Origin: Nemertoderma westbladi
Lineage: Eukaryota > Xenacoelomorpha > Nemertodermatida > Nemertodermatidae
Length of the DNA: 36,021 bases
Reading direction: 5' to 3'
Assembly: GCA_032718475.1 (NCBI GenBank)
Contig: JAUCBJ010001292.1
Coordinates: 1-36,021, forward strand
Shown: positions 1-8,292 of the stretch, in pieces
Layout of the letters: each line of letters begins with the position of its first letter
Position numbering within the stretch: position 1 is the first letter of the stretch
The notes under the pieces: generated by a model
Database searches by the model: none
Told to the model about the DNA's origin: nothing
Seen by the model: only the letters and a program-made list of their open reading frames with translations
Made by a program: the position numbers and the translations under genes

Positions 1-691
1 AAAATCGTAATTTTGAAAAATAATCAGTGAAAAATTAAAAAGAAATTTAATTAATTAATTTAATTTACCCGGTAGGGTAGGCTACTTACAAAAACTTATA
101 AAATTACAAAATATAAGTTACTAATAGGCCTAAGTTTATTATTTTTCTATGAAAAATTTCAAAATCTTTAAAAATTTTCGAAATTATTTTCAAAATTGAT
201 ATCAAAAATTCAAAAACAAAAGTTATATTTGCATGCATTAGTACTATAATGTATCAAAACATGTGAAAATGTTGAATAGAATTGTTAAACGAATTATTCA
301 ATTCTAATTCAATCAATTTGTATGTGCTGGTAATTAAATTCTGTACCGTGTCGCGTACCAGTACGTACTGTAATTAGAATTGTATTCTGACAATATTTCT
401 GAGTCATAATTTTATGAACTTTTGAAATTTTCTATTGTTGATTCTGTGATTTACAGTTTGCATTTGGACCTGTTGACCTGTACAGTACACGCCGCAATTG
501 TCAGATTCAGGTTGTACAGCTTGCAGCGTTATGCGTTAAGAGTAGACTAGTCAGCTAGTAGAGTACTGCAGTCAGGCAGTACTGATCTGAGTAACTGTGA
601 CTGGGCGATATATGTCAATCTCCGGAGCCAACCACTAAATACTGCAGTACACTGATGTGTTCGTGGTGTGTGTTGGATAGGCCTAAAGAAG
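1..691. other. AT-rich region upstream of GOLT1
   Basis: No coding region is recognisable here. The first 450 bases are very AT-rich; from about 480 the composition becomes more balanced and contains short repeats of GTAC/CAGT type, as often seen around other gene starts in this window. One exact TAGGCCTA palindrome lies at 678-685, seven bases before the GOLT1 start codon. No clear TATA box or start site could be chosen. The stretch probably holds the promoter and 5' untranslated region of GOLT1; that is inference from position. Confidence 0.4.
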
Positions 692-1108
692 ATGATATCG
701 GTTTCTGATTATCAGAAGATTGGCATTGGTTTATCAGGATTTGGAGTGACTTTTCTATTTCTAGGTGTTTTATTTTTCTTTGATAAAGGATTGCTTGCCA
801 TCGGCAATATACTATTCCTTACAGGTTTGGCGTTTATAATTGGTTTGGAGCGAACTTTTAGATTCTTCTTTCAACGCCATAAGTGGAAGGGAACACTCTT
901 GTTTTTTGGTGGAATACTAATTGTACTGGTTGGTTGGCCCTTGATTGGTATGATCATAGAAACATACGGCTTCGTATTACTTTTTAGTGGATTTTTCCCC
1001 GTTGTTATCAATTTCATGAGGCAAATCCCGGGACTAAGCATTTTGTTCAACTTGCCGTTTATAAGTCGTTTAATTATTCAACTAGAAAATAAAAATTCTA
1101 TGGTATAA
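692..1108 (+). CDS. GOLT1B: Vesicle transport protein GOT1 (GOLT1A/B family)
   Basis: Encodes a 138-residue four-pass Golgi membrane protein of the GOT1 family, which functions in ER-Golgi and intra-Golgi vesicle traffic. The start at 692 (protein begins MISVSDYQKIG) matches the family start and gives the same length as human GOLT1B; the open frame runs 24 nt further upstream but has no ATG there. Hydrophobic segments lie at about residues 9-29, 34-51, 67-87 and 91-108. The family signatures GLERTFRFFFQ (about 51-61), GWPLIGMI and GFFPVV are intact, and the tail ends in SMV, like the human NMV. No intron interrupts it. An AATAAA at 1088-1093 lies inside the last codons, 12 nt before the stop, so cleavage could fall just after the stop. 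The NVL start codon is only 50 nt downstream. Animals can have A and B paralogues, so the exact symbol is uncertain. Confidence 0.95.
   Translation: MISVSDYQKIGIGLSGFGVTFLFLGVLFFFDKGLLAIGNILFLTGLAFIIGLERTFRFFFQRHKWKGTLLFFGGILIVLVGWPLIGMIIETYGFVLLFSGFFPVVINFMRQIPGLSILFNLPFISRLIIQLENKNSMV
1088..1093 (+). terminator. Candidate poly(A) signal inside GOLT1 coding tail
   Basis: An exact AATAAA overlaps codons for Asn and Lys near the GOLT1 C-terminus. Normal cleavage 10-30 nt downstream would fall at about 1103-1123, around or just beyond the stop codon at 1106-1108 and before the NVL start at 1159. No other AATAAA or ATTAAA occurs in the 50-nt gap. Whether it is used is not known from sequence. 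Confidence 0.4.
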
Positions 1109-1158
1109 ACTCTGTATTTTTTATAACACATACCTGCATACTGGTACATAGTTGCACA

Positions 1159-3969
1159 ATGCCAAAACGTTATGGAAACCTCTCTTTTGATAACAAACTC
1201 GCTCATAGAATTAATTTACTAAGTGGGAATAGTCTTGATGTTAACGACATCGCTGACATACTCAGAGATAAATACCCCTTCGACTATGGGAGAAGGAAAT
1301 TTGGAGCATTTCGTTCTCTGGTCGCCAGAGTTTGTCTCCATGGCCACGAAGGCTCACAACCGCAAAGCGCCGAATTTAATGGCGCCAGAAACACCGGTAA
1401 ATTCATCGACCGTTATTTCGATGACTCCGGACCTCCTAATCCAACCGAAACAAATACTACGCAATCGAACACGCAGGCTACCGCTAATGAAAATAACTGG
1501 CAACATATATACGATTTACCTCAACATGTTCTAGTTTCTTCTATGTCTAATGAAACCAACGCGAACTATAACTCGGGCAACCAAAATAGTAATGTTACGA
1601 TGGAAACCCGTGGCCTTAAGGTACCAATGAATGAGTCGCGAGCTGTAGTCAATAACAGATCGAAAGTTGAATCGCGGAAACGATACAAACAGTCCAGGGA
1701 AAGTAAGAACAAAAAGTTTAAACAGTCAAAATCTCCCCCGGACGCGGACAGTGGTTCCTTTACGGACAGCCGTAGAACTCCGGGCAGTCCAACCCCGGAC
1801 GCGGACAGCCATATAGCTCATGGAAACCGCACTTCCCCGGATGGCGTTCCAGAGTTTCGCTTTTCTGACCTCGCAGGCATCGATGACGTTGTCACCAGTT
1901 TGGGCCGATTGTTGGTCCACATGGCGCATCCGGAGGTCTACGACAGTCTGGGGATTGTGGCGCCGCGGGGGCTACTCCTCCACGGGCCGCCAGGCTGCGG
2001 GAAGACGCTGCTGGCGCAAGCCATCGCTGGCGAACTGGGCGTGGTCTGCGTGCGACGCGCAGCGCCCGAGTTGGTCGGGGGTTTGAGCGGCGAGTCGGAA
2101 CGACTCATCCGCGAACTCTTTCTCGCCGCAAAGGAAGTCGCGCCCTCGTTGCTGTTTATCGACGAGATCGACTCAATAGCGCCGCGTCGTGAAGCCGCAG
2201 ATCGCTCCATGGAGCGACGGATCGTCTCCCAGTTGGTGACCTGTCTGGACGAGTTGCCTAGGAACGTGGTGGTTGTCGGGGCGACCAACCGTCCGGAGGC
2301 GTTGGACCCGGCGTTGCGTCGCGCCGGTAGGTTCGACCGCGAGATTCGCTTGGGGATCCCCGATGGACGCTCACGGGAGGCCATCCTACGGGTTCTCTGT
2401 CGTCGGATTCGCCTTGTCGATGAGTTTAACTTCCCACTCGTCGCCTCGCTAACCCCGGGGTTCGTCGGCGCCGACCTCGCTGCGATCGTCCGGGAAGCTG
2501 CACTGAACGCCGTCAACCGCCTGTTTGCACACCTAGGGTTTACTTTCACTTTCAATTCTGTGCGAAATAAGCTTACAGGGGAGCAAATACCCGGGGGTGA
2601 TGTTGTGGAATTACCTGGAAGTAAAGGGAAGATGCCATACCGGAAAGGGGGGCTTCCCGAGACATCCGAGAGTAAAGGGGAACAACTTGACCTACCCGGA
2701 AGTAAAGGGGAGCAACTTGACCTACCCGAAAGTAAAGGGGAGCTACTTGACTCTTCTGGGAGTACAAGGGAGCAACTAGAACCGCCTGGGAATAAAGGGG
2801 ACCAACTAGATCCGTCTGGGAATAAAGGGGAGCTACTAGACCCACCGGGGAGTACAGGGGAGAAACCGGACCCGCCTGCGAGTGCAGGGGATAACCTAGA
2901 TGCATCTGAGAGTAAAGGGGATCAACTAGTCTCATCTTGGATTGAAGGGGCGCAAGTAAACCCTCATGGGAGTAAAGGGGATCGAATAACCGGTAGTGAA
3001 GAGATTCCCGCCGCGGTTCTATCTCAGCTGTCCGTCTGCGTGTCGGACTTCGAGGCCGTCCTACCGGACATTCAGCCGTCGGCTAAACGGGAGGGATTCG
3101 CCACCGTCCCGGACACCCGTTGGCGAGACATCGGCGCTCTGGGTGGCACGGGATCGGAGCTGCGACTGGCGATCCTCGCCCCGGTACGGAACCCCGCGGC
3201 ATTCCGCTCCTTGGGACTGAGTCATCCACCCGGTATCCTACTGGTCGGACCTCCGGGGTGCGGGAAGACTCTCCTCGCCAAGGCGGTGGCCAACGAGGCC
3301 GGAATCAACTTCATCTCGGTCCGGGGCCCCGAGCTGCTCAACATGTACGTGGGCGAGTCCGAGAGGGCGGTCCGCCAGTGTTTCATACGAGCGAGGAACT
3401 CGTCGCCTTGCGTTATATTCTTCGACGAATTGGATTCGCTGGCTCCAACGAGGAGTTCCGATTCGGCGTCGACTCGCGTCGTCAACCAGCTGCTCACGGA
3501 GTTGGACGGTCTGGAACCGCGGTCCCACGTCTACGTGCTCGCGGCGACCAATAGGCCGGACATTATCGACCCGGCGGTCCTCCGACCCGGACGGATCGAT
3601 AAGATCCTCTACGTCGGTTTCCCGGACGCGGCAGGACGCGTAGATATACTCCGGGCGCTGACCGCGAACGGAACGCGGCCGCGACTCCACGCCGACGTAC
3701 AGCTCGACTCGCTCGCGTCCGACGCGCGAACCGATGGGTTCACCGGAGCGGACCTTGCTGCGCTCGTTCGTGAGGCCTCGGTTGCAGCTCTCCGATCGCG
3801 ACTTCGATTCGATTCGATCGAACACAACGAGCCGATAGTGTGTCCGGACGAGATCGTCGTTTCTATGGCGAACTTTATTGCCGCATTTGATCGGGTTGGC
3901 CCATCTGTTCGTTTAGAAGATCGATTAGGTTATAAGGAAATGGAGAGGAAGTATTCTGTCGGTACTTAG
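1159..3969 (+). CDS. NVL: Nuclear VCP-like AAA ATPase NVL, intronless, with repeat insert
   Basis: Encodes a 936-residue type II AAA ATPase. NVL/Rix7 proteins work in the nucleolus, where they remodel pre-60S ribosomal particles. The N-terminus (about 1-75) matches the family's small domain, with FDNKL and FDYGRRKFGAFR. A Lys/Arg-rich nuclear-localisation-like stretch lies near 170-192. The first ATPase module has Walker A GPPGCGKT at 276-283 and Walker B FIDE ending at 336. The second has GPPGCGKT at 697-704, Walker B FFDE ending at 757 and the LLTELDGL, ATNRPDIIDPA and LRPGR motifs. Between the modules, about residues 485-615 form a 10-residue repeat of SKGEQLDLPG type, which makes the protein about 80 residues longer than human NVL. 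There are no introns, whereas vertebrate NVL has many. GC content rises sharply from about 1900. The start is the first ATG and fits the family. Its tight spacing behind GOLT1 suggests shared transcription or trans-splicing. Confidence 0.96.
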   Translation: MPKRYGNLSFDNKLAHRINLLSGNSLDVNDIADILRDKYPFDYGRRKFGAFRSLVARVCLHGHEGSQPQSAEFNGARNTGKFIDRYFDDSGPPNPTETNTTQSNTQATANENNWQHIYDLPQHVLVSSMSNETNANYNSGNQNSNVTMETRGLKVPMNESRAVVNNRSKVESRKRYKQSRESKNKKFKQSKSPPDADSGSFTDSRRTPGSPTPDADSHIAHGNRTSPDGVPEFRFSDLAGIDDVVTSLGRLLVHMAHPEVYDSLGIVAPRGLLLHGPPGCGKTLLAQAIAGELGVVCVRRAAPELVGGLSGESERLIRELFLAAKEVAPSLLFIDEIDSIAPRREAADRSMERRIVSQLVTCLDELPRNVVVVGATNRPEALDPALRRAGRFDREIRLGIPDGRSREAILRVLCRRIRLVDEFNFPLVASLTPGFVGADLAAIVREAALNAVNRLFAHLGFTFTFNSVRNKLTGEQIPGGDVVELPGSKGKMPYRKGGLPETSESKGEQLDLPGSKGEQLDLPESKGELLDSSGSTREQLEPPGNKGDQLDPSGNKGELLDPPGSTGEKPDPPASAGDNLDASESKGDQLVSSWIEGAQVNPHGSKGDRITGSEEIPAAVLSQLSVCVSDFEAVLPDIQPSAKREGFATVPDTRWRDIGALGGTGSELRLAILAPVRNPAAFRSLGLSHPPGILLVGPPGCGKTLLAKAVANEAGINFISVRGPELLNMYVGESERAVRQCFIRARNSSPCVIFFDELDSLAPTRSSDSASTRVVNQLLTELDGLEPRSHVYVLAATNRPDIIDPAVLRPGRIDKILYVGFPDAAGRVDILRALTANGTRPRLHADVQLDSLASDARTDGFTGADLAALVREASVAALRSRLRFDSIEHNEPIVCPDEIVVSMANFIAAFDRVGPSVRLEDRLGYKEMERKYSVGT
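2605..2990 (+). repeat. 30-bp coding minisatellite inside NVL
   Basis: About twelve degenerate copies of a 30-nt unit encode a 10-residue repeat of SKGEQLDLPG type. The core AGTAAAGGGG recurs every 30 nt. Because the unit is a multiple of three the reading frame is kept. The sequence is acidic and Gly/Pro/Ser-rich, probably a disordered linker between the D1 and D2 ATPase modules. Confidence 0.9.
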
Positions 3970-4371
3970 TAATCTGGTTAATCGTTTTTTGGGTTAAATG
4001 GTTCTAATTTTAGATGTTGGGTAAAATGATATGTCGAAATGTTATGAAATGTTATTTTTCTGAGCCTTGAATCAATTAATATTAATATCTGTCTCAGTTG
4101 TTTTGGTATTCGTTATTTTTTATGAAACATTATAACTGCCAGATTTTTAGCAAGCTATAATGGTTTCTTATAAACTTAGTGAGGAAGTTATCAAACTCCT
4201 GTTCTATTTGCCCTTATTATCCGCAACTACTTTCCATTTACTTAATGTGTATTATAATGTAGCACTTTATTGGATTAGAATACGAGTCTGTAATGTTAGG
4301 ATGGAGGTGAGTTTTATAACCCTAGAAAGTATATGAACTCCATGCCATGATATGGTATTATTTTAATCGAA

Positions 4372-4377
4372 AATAAA
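4372..4377 (+). terminator. Candidate poly(A) signal for NVL
   Basis: Exact AATAAA about 400 nt downstream of the NVL stop, in an AT-rich context on the coding strand. I saw no earlier exact AATAAA in the 3' region. Use is inferred. Confidence 0.45.
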
Positions 4378-4679
4378 GCTTTTATTCACGACACGAAGAT
4401 AAAGTTTACATTATTTTTTCCAAAGTTTTATTTCCCCTCAAACTGCTTAGCCCAAGGCGTACATGGGTTCAACATATTATTGGCGTATTGGGATTAATCT
4501 AAGAAACATTTTATGGTATCCAAAGACTAATCAACAGCCTAAAACATACTTTAATATATCGGAGCAAACCCCACTATAATACATTGTCGATTTGGGGACT
4601 TTACGCAAATCCTATCTCGTCGAATTAATATCTCGTATAAATGTTAAATTATCTATTAAAGGAAATGGTATACATGGTT

Positions 4680-4730
4680 ACGGTTTTATTTTTGGGAGTA
4701 ATCAGTTGTTATTTGCGTCGATTTTCCCCA
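4680..4730 (+). repeat. Dispersed repeat, copy 1
   Basis: About 47 nt are nearly identical to 13786-13832: both contain TTTATTTTTG(G/A)GAGTAATC followed by AG(T/C)TGTTATTTGCGTCG. Similarity fades on both sides. Family unknown. Confidence 0.6.
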
Positions 4731-4756
4731 GGTTGAATTTTTATTGCGGCGAAAAT

Positions 4757-4780
4757 CCCCCCCCCCCCCCCCCCCCCCCC
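4757..4780 (+). repeat. Poly(C) tract of 24
   Basis: Uninterrupted run of 24 C. It lies directly after the dispersed repeat copy at 4680-4730. Homopolymers of this length are prone to sequencing and assembly error, so the exact count is unsure. Confidence 0.9.
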
Positions 4781-5784
4781 GACAACCCAATTAATTTTAT
4801 AAATATTGTACGCTCCTATTTCATCATGAACTCTGCGTACTGTAACCTAGTTTATGACCATCTATGGGTCTAAGGTTTTCGTTTCATTCTCCACAAACAA
4901 AATACCAATAATTATCAAAGGATCCGGTGACGTCTAATAGTGTTAACAGTTTAATTTGAGAAATACACCAATTGGCTTGAAGCAGGGTCTGAAAGGGGTG
5001 TGGGCGTGGGGGTAACCGTACCCCCCCCCCCCCCCCCACTCCCTGAAAAGCGCTGAAAAGCGCTTAGAGAGATCTCTTTTAGTTCTCAGACAATCGACCG
5101 ACAGACTAAATTACAACCAATATTAAAACTGACATCAGATGATCAGAAGAAATGAAATCAGCGACGCCGAAAACCCCCGTAAATATAATTTTTGCTCGGT
5201 GGTGGGCTCCTTCCAATTAGACACTATTAATCAATCAGACCCCATGTGGGTAGTTTTGCGCGGGAAGTTTGAAATTTGAAGGCAATTATCTCTGAATGAC
5301 ATTTTTTTCACACGAAAGATACTCCTCCGCCATTCTTAACCGTTTTTTTTGCAATTTTTGATTTATATGAAAAAAAGGTCATTTCATAAGCTTCAATAAA
5401 TTTCGGCCAGTTTTCTTGATTTTCATAATAGGCCTATTTCCCCATTTTTTAAATAAAAAAATTAGGAAAAAACACTGATTTTTCATTTTTTTGTACAAAA
5501 TTGCCAATTATCAGAATTAGAAAATGAAAATACAAAAAGTGGCCGAAAAATATTATAAAAATGAACATATGCTGGTTCCATAAAATGTGGTATCGAAATA
5601 TAAAAATGGAAAATAACAGGAGGGAGTAGTCTTTTTAGCGAAATTTTTTACATCTCAGGCCAGCCGCTAGGGGGCGCTGTATGTGTCTATAAGCACATAC
5701 AGTTGGCTAAATTGTAGAACCGGTACAGGTGGATGTGAATCAATGGAAACTGAAATTTATCCCGCTAGTAGACCGATCGGTTTC
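4781..5784. other. Gene-poor region with poly(C) and CTCF-like motif
   Basis: No coding region recognised. It contains a run of 17 C at 5021-5037, a tandem GCTGAAAAGC pair just after it, and AT-rich low-complexity sequence from about 5280 to 5640 rich in A and T runs. A CTCF-like core is at 5664-5679. The AT-rich section reads like an old non-autonomous mobile element, but I could not find termini. Confidence 0.4.
5664..5679 (+). promoter_or_regulatory. CTCF-like core motif
   Basis: CCGCTAGGGGGCGCTG agrees with the bilaterian CTCF core CCASYAGRKGGCRS at all positions except the third (G for A). The same core with one change occurs at 24771-24786, inside a mobile element. Binding is not shown; the motif may simply be part of a repeat family. 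Confidence 0.35.
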
Positions 5785-6314
5785 AGGCAGCCTAAAGGAT
5801 AATTGATTTTTCCTTAATTTCCCGACATTAGAATGCTGCCGTCACAAGGCGGACCTAACTCAGGTAAATATTTCGCTACCTACCCGGTATTTAGAACATT
5901 AACTGCTCCGCGGTATTAACTTTCGCTCCTGAAATTTCTCCAAGGCCTTTCAAAGAAACTGGTCAAACCCAGAGCGCGCCTACTACTGTATACAGAAGAA
6001 TGTATCATTACATTTCGGGCTGTTTCCCGAAATATACTCCTATAATTATATTAGTTTACTTAGAAAAGGGTCCTTCTAAAATTTAAACACATCAGTTTGT
6101 TGTAATTGTATACCGTACACATACTGTATGAGTTTGTGAGGTAAACTAAACTAAAGGTGACCGTAGTTGATTGTCTTAATTTCGCGCGTTTATATTTTTT
6201 CCCCTAAATTTTTCACCCCTTTACCTAGAGATACCCCCTCCAGCGCCGTTTCTACTGTAGTTTAGTGACTGTTGGAGATGAGTGTGTATTATACCTTACA
6301 CAATGAAATATGAA
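5785..6314 (+). repeat. Dispersed repeat block, copy 1
   Basis: 5785-5875 matches 6897-6988, and 6127-6314 matches 6992-7184, in the same order and orientation and with a modest number of substitutions. Copy 1 has about 250 nt (5876-6126) that copy 2 lacks. Each block runs directly into a foldback element arm at its right end. No coding region seen. Confidence 0.8.
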
Positions 6315-6688
6315 CTACAAAACAAAGACCCAAATAATAAAGACCTGTACAAAACACATGTGCTAACTTTCGTTTATTGCTTTGGTTCCACCAACACGCC
6401 TCTGTAACCTGCTCCTTTACTAACCTGCTCCTTTAAATGGCAATGTGACCTAACATTCTATGGCAATGTGACTTATGCGCTCTTTGGGACCTAACGCTCT
6501 TTGGGACGTAACCCGCTTTGTTTTGTATAGGTCCCAAAGAGCGTTAGGTGCCATTGCATTTAAAGGAGCAGTACAGTAAAGGAGCATGTTACAGAGGCGT
6601 GTTGGGGGAACCAAAACAATAAACGAAAGTTAACACAAAATGTTACAATATTATGCAGGTCTTTATTATTTGGGTCTTTGTTTTGTAG
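6315..6688. mobile_element. Foldback/MITE-like element with long inverted arms
   Basis: The termini CTACAAAACAAAGACCC and its reverse complement bound a near-palindrome of about 374 bp. Each arm is about 180 bp and contains, in mirrored order, TAATAAAGACCTG, AACTTTCGTTTATTG, CCAACACGCCTCTGTAAC, GCTCCTTTA and CGCTCTTTGGGACCTA. There is no open frame for a transposase, so it is non-autonomous. The left arm alone recurs at 7185-7399. A clear target duplication was not found. Confidence 0.75.
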
Positions 6689-6774
6689 TCACCCATTAAC
6701 TTAGTGGTACTTATGTCAAATAGGATATCTGCTAATCCTGAAATGTACAGTAGCAGGTGCGATAACAATGGCCA

Positions 6775-6870
6775 ACTTAGTATGCTTTGTGCCATCCGTA
6801 GATTATTGGTGTCCTCACCAGTTACACTTACAGTATACGCAGTAGCTTGGACTCCCAGATATGAGAAATT
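6775..6870 (-). mobile_element. Degenerate non-LTR retrotransposon scrap
   Basis: Read on the plus strand, GTGCCATCCGTAGATT, GGTGTCCTCA(C)CAGTTA and CTTGGACTCCCA occur in the same order as in the reverse transcriptase fragment at 22480-22560 (GTGCCATCCAGAGATT, GGTGTCCTCAGCAGTTAG, CATGGACTCCC). The match is short and broken by stops and indels. It sits between the two copies of the 5785/6897 repeat block. Confidence 0.55.
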
Positions 6871-6896
6871 CCGCTAAATGCCTTAGATTACAAGTT

Positions 6897-7184
6897 AGGC
6901 AGCCTAAAGGATAATTGATTTTTCCTTGATTTCCCGACATTAGAATGCTGCCGTCACAAGGCGGACCTAACTCAGGTAGATATTTCGGTACTATGAGTTT
7001 GTTAGGTAAACTAAACTAAAGGTGACTGAGGTTGAATGTCTAATTTCGCGCGTTTATATTTTTTCCTCTACATTTTTCGCCCCTTTACCTAGAGATCCCC
7101 CCCTCCAGCGCCGTTCTAGTTTAGTGACTGTTGGAGATGAATGTGTATTATACTTTAGACAATGAAATATCAACTTAGGGGTGA
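6897..7184 (+). repeat. Dispersed repeat block, copy 2
   Basis: Second copy of the block at 5785-6314, lacking an internal 250 nt. The join in copy 2 is at about 6988-6992. It is followed directly by a foldback-element left arm, as in copy 1, so block and foldback arm probably moved or were duplicated together. Confidence 0.8.
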
Positions 7185-7399
7185 CTACAAAACAAAGACC
7201 CAAGACACAAATAAAAAAGACCTGTACATGTGTACAACACACATGTGCTAACTTTCGTTTATTGCTTTGGTTCCACCAACACGCCTCTGTAACCTGCTCC
7301 TTTACTAACCTGTTCCTTTAAATGGCAATGTGACCTAACATTCTATGGTAATGTGACAAAAGCGCTCTTTGGGACCTAACCGCTCTTTGGGACCTAACT
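7185..7399 (+). mobile_element. Partial foldback element (left arm only)
   Basis: Matches the left arm of the palindromic element at 6315-6500: terminus CTACAAAACAAAGACCC, then AACTTTCGTTTATTGC, the CCAACACGCCTCTGTAACC segment and a tandem CGCTCTTTGGGACCTAAC pair. The right arm is absent, so the copy is truncated. Confidence 0.7.
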
Positions 7400-8292
7400 T
7401 ACATTTTTCGCTTATGACACATGTCCTGTATACTATATCATAATCCCTGAATTTTCACTGATTTGTCTTATTTTTACAAGAATACCCTGACATATTTGCC
7501 TGGCATTCCAGCGCCCCCGGGTGAGTGCGCCCGGGGGAACATCCCCCCCCCCTCGCTACGCCTCTGTCCGCGTGGGCGAAGTAATGCCATACAAGGTCAT
7601 CGTACTGTATCATGACGTCCGACTTAACTAAACTGACTGGTAAAACTGTGTCTGTATGAATATCATCACACAATTAGGCCGGCCTAATGCTGTAATGTAA
7701 AACGGTCACGGGTGAAAGGTAATTGACCAGACAACTAACCATTGCTGCATTGCTTTCGTGCTTTGTACCGATAAAGTAGTCCTGTAGTCAAGAAGGCCTA
7801 CATTCGGACATACACTGCTACTACTGTACTACAGTTTTGCAGTTAGGCCTATGTATACAGGTATATTCAGATATTATTTTGGTTAGCGTTAGTTCAGTTA
7901 GTTAGTCAGTCTGCAGTCCTAGTTAAAATTATCATGTTCGCTGAACCCGAAGTCATACTGTCCTAGGCCTACTGGCCTACTCAAAGAGAATTTGCTTAAT
8001 TTCGATTGGCGAACATTGGCTTGAAGGCCGAAGAGCCAATTTCAGAATTGTATAGGCCCTACAATAGGCCTACATCAGTTCCTAATAACTAGGCCTATAC
8101 CATTCCATTACACTCATTACAGTAGGTCTTACACCCCAGTTCGATGTATTAATTATTACTGTATTACGATACCTTATCGGTCTCTGTCCTATACTACTGC
8201 TGTACTGTACTATGTAATAGGCCTAATGCTATATTCAGATATTGTCAGATTGTAGGCAGTCCAGTAGCTGAGTAGGCTATGTTATCGGTACG
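7400..8292. promoter_or_regulatory. COMMD6 upstream region with TAGGCCTA cluster
   Basis: No gene recognised. A GC-rich patch at 7500-7565 ends in the reverse complement of CAGAGGCGTAGCGAGGGG, which resembles the end of a cut-and-paste DNA transposon, but no second end was found. Exact TAGGCCTA palindromes occur at 7844-7851, 7964-7971, 8065-8072, 8090-8097 and 8218-8225, a dense cluster in the few hundred bases before the COMMD6 start codon. A regulatory role is inference. Confidence 0.35.

Larger units (their letters stand above)
3970..4756. other. NVL 3' region and AT-rich spacer
   Basis: Follows the NVL stop. An exact AATAAA at 4372-4377 is the best candidate poly(A) signal for NVL. Beyond about 4400 no coding sequence is recognisable. 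A segment at 4680-4730 recurs at 13786-13832 with few differences, so it belongs to a dispersed repeat. Confidence 0.5.

Noticed and set aside
1223-3827. Many overlapping open frames on both strands inside NVL (up to 205 codons).
   Set aside because: They are shadows of the GC-rich NVL coding sequence and the 30-bp repeat; none has family resemblance.
7500-7565. Complete DNA transposon ending in CAGAGGCGTAGCG.
   Set aside because: Only one possible end was seen; no partner inverted end or target duplication could be found.
7054-7673. Two minus-strand frames of 62 and 72 codons.
   Set aside because: One lies inside the duplicated repeat/foldback block and the other spans a transposon-end-like GC patch; neither looks like a gene.
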